DNA of 64,000 nt from an uncultured Pelagibacteraceae bacterium (lineage in GTDB: Bacteria > Pseudomonadota > Alphaproteobacteria > Pelagibacterales > Pelagibacteraceae), in the NCBI GenBank assembly GCA_902521075.1, contig CABYQM010000002.1:62001-126000 (forward strand). The letters run 5' to 3'. The notes beneath the pieces were generated by a model, which saw nothing but the letters and a program-made list of their open reading frames with translations, had not been told where the DNA came from and did not search any database. The position numbers and the translations under genes are program-made. Positions 41,577-50,242 of the stretch are shown piece by piece. The first letter of the stretch is position 1. Every line of letters starts with the position of its first letter.

Positions 41577-42924
41577 TGAATTTGACTATAGTAAACTAAG
41601 ACATACAACATCAGTAGATCAGTCTGATAGAAAAGTACCATACAATTTAAGACAAAGCGGACCTACTAAAGTTGAGATGCTAATATCAACAAGAGTAAGG
41701 AAATCTCCATACTGGCATTTATCTATGAAAGCAGGATGTTGGAGAGCAACTGTTTATAACAGAATTTATCATCCAAGAGGTTATGTTAAACCTGAAGATG
41801 GTGGTGCAATGGTTGAGTACGAGGCAATTAAAAACCATGTAACAATGTGGAATGTTGCAGTTGAAAGACAAATACAAGTTAAAGGACCAGATGCAGAAAA
41901 ATTTGTTGATTATGTAATTACAAGAGATGCTACAAAAATTTCTCCAATGAGAGGAAGATATGTAATTTTGTGTAATGCATACGGAGGAGTATTAAATGAT
42001 CCTATTCTTTTAAGAATATCTAAAGATGAATTTTGGTTCAGTTTATCAGATAGTGATATTGGATTGTATCTGCAAGGAGTAAATGCGGATGAAAGGTTTA
42101 ATGTTCAAATTAATGAAATAGATGCTTGTCCTGTACAAATTCAAGGTCCTAAAGCAAAAGCTTTAATGAAAGATCTTTGTGGAAGTGAAGTTGACATAGA
42201 CAACATGCCTTTTTATGGATTGGCATCTGCAAAAGTTGGTGGAAGAAGTTGTATTATTTCTCAAACAGGTTTTTCTGGCGAGTCTGGATTTGAAATATAT
42301 TTAAGAGAAGCAACTTTATATGCCGAAGATATGTGGAATGCTGTTCTTGAAGCAGGTAAAAAACATAACTTAATGGTCATTGCTCCTGCTCACCACAGAA
42401 GGATACAAGCTGGAATTCTTTCATGGGGACAAGATATGGATCATGAACATAATCCATTTCAATGTAATCTTGGTTATCAAGTTTCTTTATCTGGCAAAGG
42501 TGAATGGAACAAAAAAGGTGATTATGTTGGAAAAAAAGCTCTCGAGAAAATGAAAGCTGATTTAAAAGCAGGTCATAAACCTTACAAACTTCAATTAGTT
42601 GGACTTGAATTAGGAGGAAAACCTATTGAAGAATATGCTCCAGATTTTTGGTTAATTTCAGAAAACGGCAGTGAGCCTGTGGGATTTATAACTTCTCCTT
42701 GGTATCACCCAGAAAAAGGGAAAAATATTGCTATGGGATACGTTCCATTTGATGGCACGCTAAATGCAAATGGTTTTCCAAGAGGTAAGGTTGGATCGAA
42801 ATTTAAAGTCCATCTACCCGAAAAATATTCTGATAAACCTGGAGAACCAGTCGATGCAGTTGTAGTTGATATTCCATTTACAGAATCTTACAACGCAAAT
42901 ACAAGAGAAGTAGTCAGTAAGTGA
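41569..42924 (+). CDS. DmdA/LigM-like THF-dependent demethylase (GcvT family)
   Basis: Aminomethyltransferase-fold protein of 451 residues. Its core resembles DMSP demethylase DmdA as I recall it: VERQIQVKGPDAEKFVDYV near residue 95, LNDPILLRISKDEFWFSLSD near 140, CPVQIQGPKAKALM and RIQAGILSWGQDMDHEHNPFQCN near 285. It has about 45 extra N-terminal residues and a long C-terminal part (to TREVVSK), so it is longer than DmdA (about 370) and closer in size to LigM-type O-demethylases. It should move a methyl group to THF. Good GGAG ribosome site. The substrate is not shown by sequence; DMSP is possible but not demonstrated. Confidence 0.78.
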   Translation: MSNEFDYSKLRHTTSVDQSDRKVPYNLRQSGPTKVEMLISTRVRKSPYWHLSMKAGCWRATVYNRIYHPRGYVKPEDGGAMVEYEAIKNHVTMWNVAVERQIQVKGPDAEKFVDYVITRDATKISPMRGRYVILCNAYGGVLNDPILLRISKDEFWFSLSDSDIGLYLQGVNADERFNVQINEIDACPVQIQGPKAKALMKDLCGSEVDIDNMPFYGLASAKVGGRSCIISQTGFSGESGFEIYLREATLYAEDMWNAVLEAGKKHNLMVIAPAHHRRIQAGILSWGQDMDHEHNPFQCNLGYQVSLSGKGEWNKKGDYVGKKALEKMKADLKAGHKPYKLQLVGLELGGKPIEEYAPDFWLISENGSEPVGFITSPWYHPEKGKNIAMGYVPFDGTLNANGFPRGKVGSKFKVHLPEKYSDKPGEPVDAVVVDIPFTESYNANTREVVSK

Positions 42925-42934
42925 TAAAAATTTT

Positions 42935-42961
42935 TTTAGGGGGAATTTAATTCCCCCTAAA
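42935..42961 (+). terminator. 12 bp hairpin after the DmdA-like gene
   Basis: Perfect stem TTTAGGGGGAAT (42935-42946) with ATTCCCCCTAAA (42950-42961) and a 3-nt loop. A run of seven T precedes it, but no T-run follows on the plus strand, so termination is not classical. It ends one base before the ATG of a 35-residue ORF, leaving that start without a free ribosome site. It may mark the 3' end of the MTHFR/DmdA-like transcript. Confidence 0.5.
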
Positions 42962-42962
42962 T

Positions 42963-43070
42963 ATGACGAAAACCTTTTTCATAGTTGTTTGCATTATAAT
43001 CGCTATTGCTCTAATAATATTCCCATTAATCGTTTCGTATAAGGCGCAAAAAAAAAATAAAGATAATTAA
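42963..43070 (+). CDS. Small single-helix membrane protein (35 aa)
   Basis: ATG at 42963 and TAA at 43068-43070, 35 residues: short polar start, one hydrophobic segment (about residues 5-25, FFIVVCIIIAIALIIF) and a basic tail. The stop overlaps the ATG of the next membrane protein gene as TAATG, which supports real translation. The start follows directly on a strong hairpin and has no ribosome site, so its expression may be leaderless or conditional. Function unknown. Confidence 0.5.
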   Translation: MTKTFFIVVCIIIAIALIIFPLIVSYKAQKKNKDN

Positions 43071-43615
43071 TGTTTGCTCAGTTTTTAGATATTGTTTTTA
43101 AATCTTTAAAGCTTGATAAAACTCTTTATAGAACTCCAAGATATTATGGAGAAGCTGGAATTTATTTTGCAATTCTAATTATGATTTTAGATGGGGTTGC
43201 TGGAGCAGTTGCGGCTAATACGATTGTAAAAACATCTGTTGGTATATCTGGTTTAACAGCATTATTAACTTGGTTGGTGTGGGCAATTTTTATATTTGTA
43301 ATTGGAGTTAAAATTTTTCCTGATAAAGATAGAAAAATTCCATTTAAAAGAGTTCTTATAGCCGTTGGGTACGCACACGCTCCAGGACTGATAAGATTTT
43401 TTGCTGTCACACCAGAATTAGTACTTTTAATTATTTTTCTTACTCAATTTTGGATTTTTGCTTCATTAATTATAGCAACAAGACATATTTTAAATTTAAA
43501 ATCAAATCTAAAAGCATTTGGAATTGTATTTTTATCTTTTTTAATTATTTCTTTTTTGACAATTTCATTTGTAATGACAAAAATTAATTCATTACCTGTA
43601 AGTACAAATATTTAA
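43070..43615 (+). CDS. YIP1-like membrane protein
   Basis: Protein of 181 residues with five hydrophobic segments from about residue 27. The layout (amphipathic start, FAILIMILDGVAG, a loop KIFPDKDRKIPFKRVLIAVGYAHAPGL and three further helices) fits the Yip1 domain family of bacterial inner-membrane proteins, whose role is unknown. It is coupled with the 35-residue ORF. Its TAA overlaps the TAA of the convergent zinc-ribbon ORF. Confidence 0.75.
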   Translation: MFAQFLDIVFKSLKLDKTLYRTPRYYGEAGIYFAILIMILDGVAGAVAANTIVKTSVGISGLTALLTWLVWAIFIFVIGVKIFPDKDRKIPFKRVLIAVGYAHAPGLIRFFAVTPELVLLIIFLTQFWIFASLIIATRHILNLKSNLKAFGIVFLSFLIISFLTISFVMTKINSLPVSTNI

Positions 43616-43779
43616 AGCGGAAATAAAGTTTTAGATGTTCTGCAGGAGTTACAAAGTTTATATCCTGTGAGTATTAAATTTTGAGTTACTGTCTCATCTT
43701 CTTTTTTACATTCATCACAAATATCATTTAATTCATTATTATCTGATTTGTCTGATTTATATTCAAAGTTATCAGTCAT
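43612..43779 (-). CDS. Small zinc-ribbon-like protein (55 aa)
   Basis: ATG at 43779-43777, overlapping the end of the DUF3726-type gene by 8 bases, and TAA at 43614-43612. The 55 residues carry C21-x2-C24 and C43-x2-C46, a compact zinc-ribbon spacing, after an acidic Asp/Asn-rich N-terminus. It is the last gene of the dipeptidase operon. Small ribbons of this kind often mediate protein or nucleic-acid binding. No named family is recognised. Confidence 0.62.
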   Translation of the reverse strand: MTDNFEYKSDKSDNNELNDICDECKKEDETVTQNLILTGYKLCNSCRTSKTLFPL

Positions 43780-44380
43780 TATCTGTTAATCCTGCGCCTG
43801 CAGTTTTTTGTTTTAACTCATCAGTTTCTTCTACAAATGTGTTTTCTGATAATTTTGTTAATTCTTTCCAATCTTCTTCAGAAAAATTATTCTTATTTTC
43901 TAAGAATTGAATTTTAATTACATCAGCTTTTTCTACAATCTCACTACTTAAGTAATTCGAATAAATTGATTGATTGAAATTTAATAAAAATTCTTTTTGA
44001 TCTATCTTTAAAAAAATTCTCTTTCCCGTTATTTCCGAAGATCTGCTGACAAACGGCAAAAATATCAATGGGTAAGCCATTTTTTCAATTTCTATATCAT
44101 TTAGTTCTTGGATAGAGATTGATTGATCAAAAAAACTTAATCCAAGTTTAATCGGACAGTAAAAGTTTTGAGGTCTGTTGCTTTTTTTAAAAGATTGGCA
44201 ATTTTCAAACTTCTCATTATTAAAAATCTTAAAATATTGGTTTATGTTTTTTATTCCTGGTAAACCAAATAACTCAAGTTGTTTAATGTTCTTTCCTATT
44301 TCTTCGGCAACACCCCAAGAGAAACCTTTTGCTTTAGTTGAACGTTTAACAATTGTATCGATTTCACTATAACTTCTCAT
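43772..44380 (-). CDS. DUF3726-like conserved protein
   Basis: Protein of 202 residues, soluble. The N-terminus SYSEIDTIVKRSTKAKGFSWGVAEEIG matches my memory of the DUF3726 family, and the end AGAGLTDND is Gly/Asp-rich. A Cys pair (ENCQSF, NFYCPIKLG) is present but no catalytic motif. The ATG overlaps the stop of the 553-residue gene as TAATG, so the two are made together. Function unknown. Confidence 0.68.
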   Translation of the reverse strand: MRSYSEIDTIVKRSTKAKGFSWGVAEEIGKNIKQLELFGLPGIKNINQYFKIFNNEKFENCQSFKKSNRPQNFYCPIKLGLSFFDQSISIQELNDIEIEKMAYPLIFLPFVSRSSEITGKRIFLKIDQKEFLLNFNQSIYSNYLSSEIVEKADVIKIQFLENKNNFSEEDWKELTKLSENTFVEETDELKQKTAGAGLTDND

Positions 44381-46041
44381 TAATTACTTTGGTTATATAT
44401 CCAATATTGATTAAATGAATTAAGTTCATTTGGTAATGGAGCTCCTTGAAACATACAAATCCTTAACCATTTGTCAGATCTTGGATCAAACTTTACTGCC
44501 CCAAAAAAAGATAGTTTAAGTCTTAACATATCAATAGGAACTAATTTTGAGCCGATGGTGTTATCTTGAATTTCAGAATATGGATATTTCTCTGTTATAA
44601 ACACTCTTCTTACAATATGTCTTAAATCATTGTTCCGTAATAGAAAATTGCCAATCTTTAAGCTGTTTTTTAATGTAAAAATAGTTTCATAAAGTTTTTT
44701 TATATCTCTAGCAATAGCTGTAGGCTGCTCAAGTTCTGAACCATTATCTTCAAAACGATCTCCAATTCTAGGTTCTTCTTTATTTTTTGAAATGAACCAA
44801 AATTTTTTATTATTTTCATTTTTTGAAAAATCAATTTTTAAAATATCTGAATAATTTTTTTCAATTATTTCCCTTAGGTCATTTATAGTTCTATCTACAG
44901 GAATGTTAAAACTACTATCCTCGTCTGAACTCATTTTAGAAATTAAAGGATCGGTTATTTCATTATATGGCTCCATCATTATAGAAACCAAATACTCAAC
45001 TCCTTCTTCAGATAAATTTTCCTCTGCCCAGTTATATAATTTATCAAATATATAAAAATTTGATTTATCAATATTATTTTTCAAATAATTAATTAAATTT
45101 TGTAAATCATTAATTAAATTGTTTATTTTTTTCTTTTGGTATTCGCTATCAGTATTCCATGAAGTTACATTTTTTAAAGATTTTATTAAACAATTGTAAA
45201 AAATTTTAAACTCTTCTTCTGATACTTTTTCTATTTCTCTGATTTTTTTTAAAGCTGTCTCTTTAGCTAGAATCCAATTATTTAACAATGAAGGGTGGTT
45301 TACAATAAATGGCGCCATTCCCAATCCAGTTGAATTTCCAATTCCTAAATTTCTGCAAATATCCAAGTCTAATTCTACAGCGTCTTTAGGATTTTTATGT
45401 TTTGCAATATGATTGACTTGATCGAAAGTGAATTGTCTTACAAGGTAGACTAACATCATTTCCAATCTAAAAGGACCATTTATTTCATCTCTATTTTTAA
45501 TTCTAAACCTGTCTGCTAATCCAAATTTTCCTGAGCCATATACTGCGGTTGTTCTGTACAAATATCCAACTTTTGAAAGCTCATTAGTATTGGGCTGGAT
45601 ACCTTTTGATAAACACTCGACTACGTAATTAAATGCTCTAACTGATCTATTTGCTCTTGAAAGAGTAAGTTCTTTATAAGAAAGTCTCCCTACTTCTTGC
45701 TTAGGGACATTTTGTGAAAGTCTATCAATATCGATCTTTGAAGGAATACCATCATACAAAGCAAATGCAGCATCCCATTTAGTTGCTATTACTCTATCAG
45801 ATCTTTCCTCATCTTTAAGCTCATTGGCAAAACAAACTAGAGAATATGTTTTTTTTTCTTTTGAAAATGAATAAATAGCAACTCCAAATCCCCTATCATT
45901 CAAGTCGAACAAATCTCTGTTATATTTCCAATCTTTGAACTCGTTTAAAAATGATCTTAGAAAAGATAATTTAGATTGATGAAACGATCCAAGCCTAGAA
46001 AGTTTCATTACAATTTTAGGATCTCTGAGTGGAACTTGCAT
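44380..46041 (-). CDS. Large conserved protein of unknown function (553 aa)
   Basis: Soluble protein of 553 residues. The first 250 residues are rich in conserved-looking Arg/Tyr/Gly patterns (RGFGVAIYSFSKEKKTYSLVCFANEL near residue 50, SDRVIATKWDAAFALYDG near 82, YRTTAVYGSGKFGLADRFRI near 165). A Lys/Asn-rich helical middle (285-350) follows, then a C-terminal domain with VRRVFITEKYPYSEIQ. I recognise no family or motif. It is tightly coupled to the DUF3726-like gene and, upstream, to a dipeptidase-like gene, so the three probably act on one substrate. Confidence 0.72.
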   Translation of the reverse strand: MQVPLRDPKIVMKLSRLGSFHQSKLSFLRSFLNEFKDWKYNRDLFDLNDRGFGVAIYSFSKEKKTYSLVCFANELKDEERSDRVIATKWDAAFALYDGIPSKIDIDRLSQNVPKQEVGRLSYKELTLSRANRSVRAFNYVVECLSKGIQPNTNELSKVGYLYRTTAVYGSGKFGLADRFRIKNRDEINGPFRLEMMLVYLVRQFTFDQVNHIAKHKNPKDAVELDLDICRNLGIGNSTGLGMAPFIVNHPSLLNNWILAKETALKKIREIEKVSEEEFKIFYNCLIKSLKNVTSWNTDSEYQKKKINNLINDLQNLINYLKNNIDKSNFYIFDKLYNWAEENLSEEGVEYLVSIMMEPYNEITDPLISKMSSDEDSSFNIPVDRTINDLREIIEKNYSDILKIDFSKNENNKKFWFISKNKEEPRIGDRFEDNGSELEQPTAIARDIKKLYETIFTLKNSLKIGNFLLRNNDLRHIVRRVFITEKYPYSEIQDNTIGSKLVPIDMLRLKLSFFGAVKFDPRSDKWLRICMFQGAPLPNELNSFNQYWIYNQSN

Positions 46042-47009
46042 TAATTAATTCCTTTATAAAAATTAAACCAGTTATTGCCAAGTATCTTATTTATCTCTTC
46101 TTCGTAAAAACCTTTATTTTTTAGTTCTGTGTTTATATTATTAAATCCTCTTGCATCTAAAAACCAATCTGGTTGTTTTGGAAAACTAGGTTTATCTTTA
46201 CTGCCTTCACCAAAATTTTTTGATTTTGACCATGTTCCATTTCTCATCCACTCAACTACGCTGTCTGGCTGGTTTAAACATAAGTCTGATCCTATTCCAA
46301 CATTATCAATACCCATAATTTCAACTGTTCTTGCAACCATTTCACAAAAACTTTCTAATTTACAATTCGTTCCATCTTTTAAATGGTGAGCATACAATGA
46401 TAAACCTAACATTCCTCCACTTGCAGATAAAACTTTTAATAATTCTGTAGATTTATTTCTTTTAGCTTCAAACCAAAAAGTTGGATTTGCATGAGTGATC
46501 GCAATTGGTTTTTGACTAATTTCAATTGCATCAAGTGTACTTTTTTCTGCTGAATGAGACATGTCAACAACGATACCTACTCTGTTCATTTCTTTAATAG
46601 CCTCTTTTCCAAAATTAGTAACCCCACTATCATTTTTTTCATAACATCCAGTGGCTAATAATGATTGGTTGTTATAAGTTAATTGCATAAATCGACAACC
46701 TTGTGAGTGTACTTTTTCTATAAGGCCTATGTCATCTTCAATTGGTGAACAATTTTGAAATCCAAAAAAAATTGCAGTTTTGTTTTCTTCTTTTGCTTTT
46801 GTAATATCGTTGTAGTTATTTCCTAGAAATATAAGATCTTTATTTTCTTCGAAATGTTTATTCCACTCTTGTATTCTTTGTTGTAATTCATCATAGTCTT
46901 CATGATAAACTAACGTTACGTGAACCGCATTTAATCCAGCTTTATTATTTATTTCAAAGATTTCTCTAGACCATTTACAATACTGAAGATTATCAATTCG
47001 ATAATTCAT
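46041..47009 (-). CDS. Membrane-dipeptidase-like (M19) metallohydrolase
   Basis: Protein of 322 residues without signal peptide. The barrel segments IFFGFQNCSP near 78, RFMQLTYNNQSLLATGCYE near 112, VGIVVDMSHSAEKSTLDAI near 148, IAITHANP and VGIGSDLCLNQPD near 245 are those of renal-dipeptidase-type enzymes. The usual N-terminal DGHND metal motif is absent (AVHVTLVYHED stands there), so one metal site may differ. Relatives cleave dipeptides or act on D-amino or proline-betaine compounds. It leads the operon with two unknown genes and a zinc-ribbon ORF, divergent from purE. Confidence 0.8.
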   Translation of the reverse strand: MNYRIDNLQYCKWSREIFEINNKAGLNAVHVTLVYHEDYDELQQRIQEWNKHFEENKDLIFLGNNYNDITKAKEENKTAIFFGFQNCSPIEDDIGLIEKVHSQGCRFMQLTYNNQSLLATGCYEKNDSGVTNFGKEAIKEMNRVGIVVDMSHSAEKSTLDAIEISQKPIAITHANPTFWFEAKRNKSTELLKVLSASGGMLGLSLYAHHLKDGTNCKLESFCEMVARTVEIMGIDNVGIGSDLCLNQPDSVVEWMRNGTWSKSKNFGEGSKDKPSFPKQPDWFLDARGFNNINTELKNKGFYEEEINKILGNNWFNFYKGIN

Positions 47010-47072
47010 ATTTGGTATACACTATTATTATTATTATGATTGTCACTAACTTAAACTGTCCTTAGCTAAAAA

Positions 47073-47101
47073 TTGCAATTTAAGGGAAATATCTGTAAAT
47101 T
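47073..47101 (+). promoter_or_regulatory. Putative purE promoter
   Basis: TTGCAA (47073-47078) and TAAATT (47096-47101) spaced by 17 bp in the 104 bp divergent gap, about 12 bases before the purE ATG. The -10 is a weak match, so this is tentative. Confidence 0.3.
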
Positions 47102-47113
47102 GATATTGGTTTC

Positions 47114-47608
47114 ATGAAATACAAAAAAAAATCACATAAAGTATCAATTGTAATGGGCAGTCAGTCTGATTACAAAACAATGAAAAATTGTGAAAAAGTT
47201 CTTAAGATTTTAAAAGTTAATTATGAGACAAGTATCGTCTCTGCTCACAGAACGCCTGATAGACTTTATGCCTATGCAAAGAAAGCAGAAAATAATAATA
47301 TTTCTATTATTATTGCTGGAGCCGGAGGATCAGCACATTTACCTGGTATGATTGCTGCTATAACTAGAATTCCAGTCATAGGTGTTCCCATTGAAAGTAA
47401 AAAGTTAAAAGGTTTAGATAGTCTACTATCAATTGCCCAAATGCCAAAAGGAATTCCTGTTGGTACAGTTGCTATTGGAGAAGATGGTGCAATCAATGCT
47501 GGTTTATATGCTGCTTCAATTATAGCTACGTATGATAACAATGTAAAAAAAACACTTTTAAATTGGCGAAAAAAACAAACATCAAAAGTAAAAAAAAAAC
47601 CAAAGTAA
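47114..47608 (+). CDS. purE: N5-carboxyaminoimidazole ribonucleotide mutase
   Basis: Purine synthesis enzyme of 164 residues. IVMGSQSDYKTM near residue 12-23, VSAHRTPDRLYAYA near 40-53 and IIAGAGGSAHLPGMIAA near 71-87 form the CAIR/substrate site. The basic C-terminal tail (KKQTSKVKKKPK) is an extension. It precedes purK by 3 bp, the usual pair that carboxylates AIR without biotin. Confidence 0.96.
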   Translation: MKYKKKSHKVSIVMGSQSDYKTMKNCEKVLKILKVNYETSIVSAHRTPDRLYAYAKKAENNNISIIIAGAGGSAHLPGMIAAITRIPVIGVPIESKKLKGLDSLLSIAQMPKGIPVGTVAIGEDGAINAGLYAASIIATYDNNVKKTLLNWRKKQTSKVKKKPK

Positions 47609-47611
47609 TTA

Positions 47612-48655
47612 ATGTCTAAACCTGATCTAGGAATAATAGGTGGAGGACAATTAGGAAGTCTATTAGCATCCGCAGCAAAAAAACTTAATATTAAAACGGT
47701 TATTTTATCTGACGATAAAGATGCACCTGCAATCAATTTTGCTGATGAATTTATTTATGGAGATTACCAAGACATAAATATTATCAATAACTTTTTAGAA
47801 AAAGTCGATCTTGTAACATATGAGTTTGAAAATATCCCATATGATATATTAAAAAAAATTAATGAAACCAAATCTGTATTACCAAGCCCTGAAATAAATA
47901 AATTAATCCAAAATAGACTAACTGAAAAAGAATTTTTAAATAAAAATAATATAACTACAACTCAGTATGTAAGTATAAATGATTTAGATGATATAAAAAT
48001 AAACGATAAATTTATACCTGGTTTATTGAAAACTTGTACACTAGGTTACGATGGAAAGGGCCAATATAAAATAAATAATACAAATGATTTAAACAATGAT
48101 TTCGATTTTTCAAAAGGCTACATCTTAGAAAAGATAGTAAATTTAAAAAAAGAAATTTCAGTTGTGGTTACAAGATTTGGTCACCAAAAATATGAAATTT
48201 ATGATCCAATTGAAAATTATCATGAAGACCAGATTTTAAAATACTCTAAAATTCCCGCAGATATAAGTAATGAAATTAAAAATAAAGCATTGGACTGGGC
48301 AAAAACAGTAGCTGAAGAGCTTGATTATATTGGTACTATGTGCGTTGAATTCTTTATAGATAAAAATAATAATTTATATGCTAATGAAGTTGCACCAAGA
48401 GTACATAATTCTGGGCACCTAACTATAAATTCACACAACATTAGCCAATTTGAAAACCACATCAGAGCTGTATGTGGACTCGAAAAATTAGAAACAAAAA
48501 AAATTTATAATGCAAAAATGCTTAATTTGATTGGTGAAGATATATTAGAATATAAAAATAAAAAGTTTAAAGAAAATGAATTTTTTTATGATTATTTAAA
48601 AAAAGAAGTTAAAGCTAAAAGAAAAATGGGACATTTAACAACTATAGAAAAATAG
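47612..48655 (+). CDS. purK: N5-carboxyaminoimidazole ribonucleotide synthase
   Basis: ATP-grasp enzyme of 347 residues using ATP and bicarbonate to carboxylate AIR. LGIIGGGQLGSLLASAAKKL at the N-terminus, LVTYEFENIPYDIL near 67, KTCTLGYDGKGQYKI near 140 (ATP loop), FILEK-type ILEKIVNLKKEISVVV and the metal-site NEVAPRVHNSGHLTI near 260 are diagnostic. Product goes to PurE encoded just before. Ends 2 bp from the convergent SRAP gene. Confidence 0.95.
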   Translation: MSKPDLGIIGGGQLGSLLASAAKKLNIKTVILSDDKDAPAINFADEFIYGDYQDINIINNFLEKVDLVTYEFENIPYDILKKINETKSVLPSPEINKLIQNRLTEKEFLNKNNITTTQYVSINDLDDIKINDKFIPGLLKTCTLGYDGKGQYKINNTNDLNNDFDFSKGYILEKIVNLKKEISVVVTRFGHQKYEIYDPIENYHEDQILKYSKIPADISNEIKNKALDWAKTVAEELDYIGTMCVEFFIDKNNNLYANEVAPRVHNSGHLTINSHNISQFENHIRAVCGLEKLETKKIYNAKMLNLIGEDILEYKNKKFKENEFFYDYLKKEVKAKRKMGHLTTIEK

Positions 48656-48657
48656 TT

Positions 48658-49281
48658 TTAAGAAATTGTTTGGATCAAAGAAATATTATTGTTTGTAGGT
48701 TTATTAACTTCCTTTGAAACCTCATGAAAGTTTAATTTTGTTTTTTTACACTCTTTAAGAAAACTCGATCCTGTTAATTCAAGATTTAAATATCTATTAA
48801 CATCATTTTCATTAATTATAACAGGCTGTCTATGATGTATTTCTTTAATATTTTCATCTGCATCCTCGGTTATTAAACAAAATTGATCATTGTCATAAAT
48901 AGCCGCTAAATACATAAGCTTTTTATCTTCTCTTAAAAAATAATAAGGTGTTTTATTTTCTTTTTCTCTTTTCCACTCATAAAAACCATCTGCTACAGCT
49001 ACACATCTATGTAGTCGAATTAATTTTTTGAAAGACACTTTTTCATCTATAGTTTCTAGTCTTGCATTTATTAAAGGTTTAAAATCTTTTTGCTTAGCCC
49101 AGCTAGGTACTACTCCCCACTTTAAATTTTCTAGAGTATTTCCATTATTATATTTTTTAATTACAGGTAATTTTTGAAATGGATGTGCATTATAATTTTC
49201 ATTATCTTCAACTTGTATAGCTGACTTAACAAGTTTTTTTGTTTTTGTAACAGGGCTAGTTATTACGTATCTTCCACACAT
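48658..49281 (-). CDS. SRAP-domain protein (HMCES/YedK type)
   Basis: Protein of 207 residues. MCGRYV places the catalytic Cys2 at the N-terminus. NYNAHPFQKLPVI, LKWGVVPSWAK, NARLETIDEK near 73, VADGFYEWKRE near 97 and IHHRQPVII (active-site His) are conserved. Known members crosslink covalently to abasic sites in single-stranded DNA to shield them. The removal of Met1 to expose Cys2 is expected. It is convergent with purK and divergent from a GNAT gene. Confidence 0.92.
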   Translation of the reverse strand: MCGRYVITSPVTKTKKLVKSAIQVEDNENYNAHPFQKLPVIKKYNNGNTLENLKWGVVPSWAKQKDFKPLINARLETIDEKVSFKKLIRLHRCVAVADGFYEWKREKENKTPYYFLREDKKLMYLAAIYDNDQFCLITEDADENIKEIHHRQPVIINENDVNRYLNLELTGSSFLKECKKTKLNFHEVSKEVNKPTNNNISLIQTIS

Positions 49282-49317
49282 ATTTAATTTTCTTGGTTTA
49301 ATCTAAATTTAGATTAT

Positions 49318-49788
49318 ATGTTTTTCAAAACTATGAAATCAATAGAAAATAATTTTGATGATCCGCAAGTAAATGAGTTGCTAACTAAGCATTTTATTGA
49401 ATTGAGATCAGTTTCTCCTGAGGGGAGTTCTCATGTATTAGATATTCCTGGATTAAAGGATCCAAGTATAAAATTCTGGAGTTTATGGGAAAATAATGAA
49501 TTAATTGGTTGTGGAGCTTTAAAATTATTTGATGAAACGCATGGAGAATTTAAATCTATAAGAGTTTCAGATAAATTTAGAAATAAAAAATATGGTGGAA
49601 AAATAATTTCACATCTTATTGAAAAATCTAAACAAATAGGAATTACTAAACTTAGTGTCGAAACTGGTGCAGGTGATTTTTTTGCACCCGCTAGAAAACT
49701 TTTTAAAAGTTTTGGTTTTAAAGAGTGTGGGCCTTTTGCGCACTATAAAGATGATCCTAATTCATGCTATTATTCAGTAGATATTTGA
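49318..49788 (+). CDS. GNAT-family N-acetyltransferase
   Basis: Protein of 156 residues. The acetyl-CoA motif KFRNKKYGGKIISHLIEKSKQIG near residues 83-105 (R-x-x-K-Y-G-G) and LSVETGAGDFFAPARKLFKSFGFKECGPF after it define the fold. An alternative ATG at 49333 would remove five residues; neither has a clear ribosome site. The substrate, an amine on a small molecule or protein, is unknown. Followed by the unknown gene at 49799. Confidence 0.85.
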   Translation: MFFKTMKSIENNFDDPQVNELLTKHFIELRSVSPEGSSHVLDIPGLKDPSIKFWSLWENNELIGCGALKLFDETHGEFKSIRVSDKFRNKKYGGKIISHLIEKSKQIGITKLSVETGAGDFFAPARKLFKSFGFKECGPFAHYKDDPNSCYYSVDI

Positions 49789-49798
49789 GGAGTTTAGT

Positions 49799-50239
49799 TT
49801 GGAAACTGATAAATCGAGACCATTTGTATTATATGTTGCCGAAATCATTTATCAAAAGATATATGAAATCAAAATTAAGAACCCTAATTTAACTAATATT
49901 CAAGCTTTTGAAATATTTATTGCATCAGATGATTATAATGAAATTAGTTCAGGAAATTTTCATGATAAGTGGTTTAAAGAACTTGAGAGCAATGACTACG
50001 TAGATAAATCTACAAAAAAAAAGATTAATCAAGAAACTATAAGACTTTTACAAATACAAAAAGATACTATGATTAAACAATTAATGAAAATCCCAAAATT
50101 ATATTATGCAAAAAGTCACTTTCCGTTGGAGTTATCTCAAAGAGCATTTGATCATTTGTGGAGAGTTTGTGAAAGTTATGAACTTTGGTGCAAAGAAACT
50201 AAACAAAATGGATTAATATTATTAAATTTAACAGAATAA
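49799..50239 (+). CDS. Conserved hypothetical protein (146 aa)
   Basis: Soluble helical protein of 146 residues beginning at a TTG. This start is supported by GAGGAG (49787-49792) overlapping the stop of the GNAT gene, six bases before it. The first part has LYVAEIIYQKIYEIK and NLTNIQAFEIFIASDDYNEIS, and the end has a Trp/Cys-rich helix (AFDHLWRVCESYELWCKE). No family is recognised. It is 3 bp ahead of the BT1 transporter gene. Confidence 0.65.
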   Translation: METDKSRPFVLYVAEIIYQKIYEIKIKNPNLTNIQAFEIFIASDDYNEISSGNFHDKWFKELESNDYVDKSTKKKINQETIRLLQIQKDTMIKQLMKIPKLYYAKSHFPLELSQRAFDHLWRVCESYELWCKETKQNGLILLNLTE

Positions 50240-50242
50240 TTT

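Noticed and set aside
47272..47736. 154-residue ORF antisense to purE/purK
   Set aside because: Covers two well-identified genes on the other strand; hydrophobic content mirrors their Gly/Ala-rich codons.
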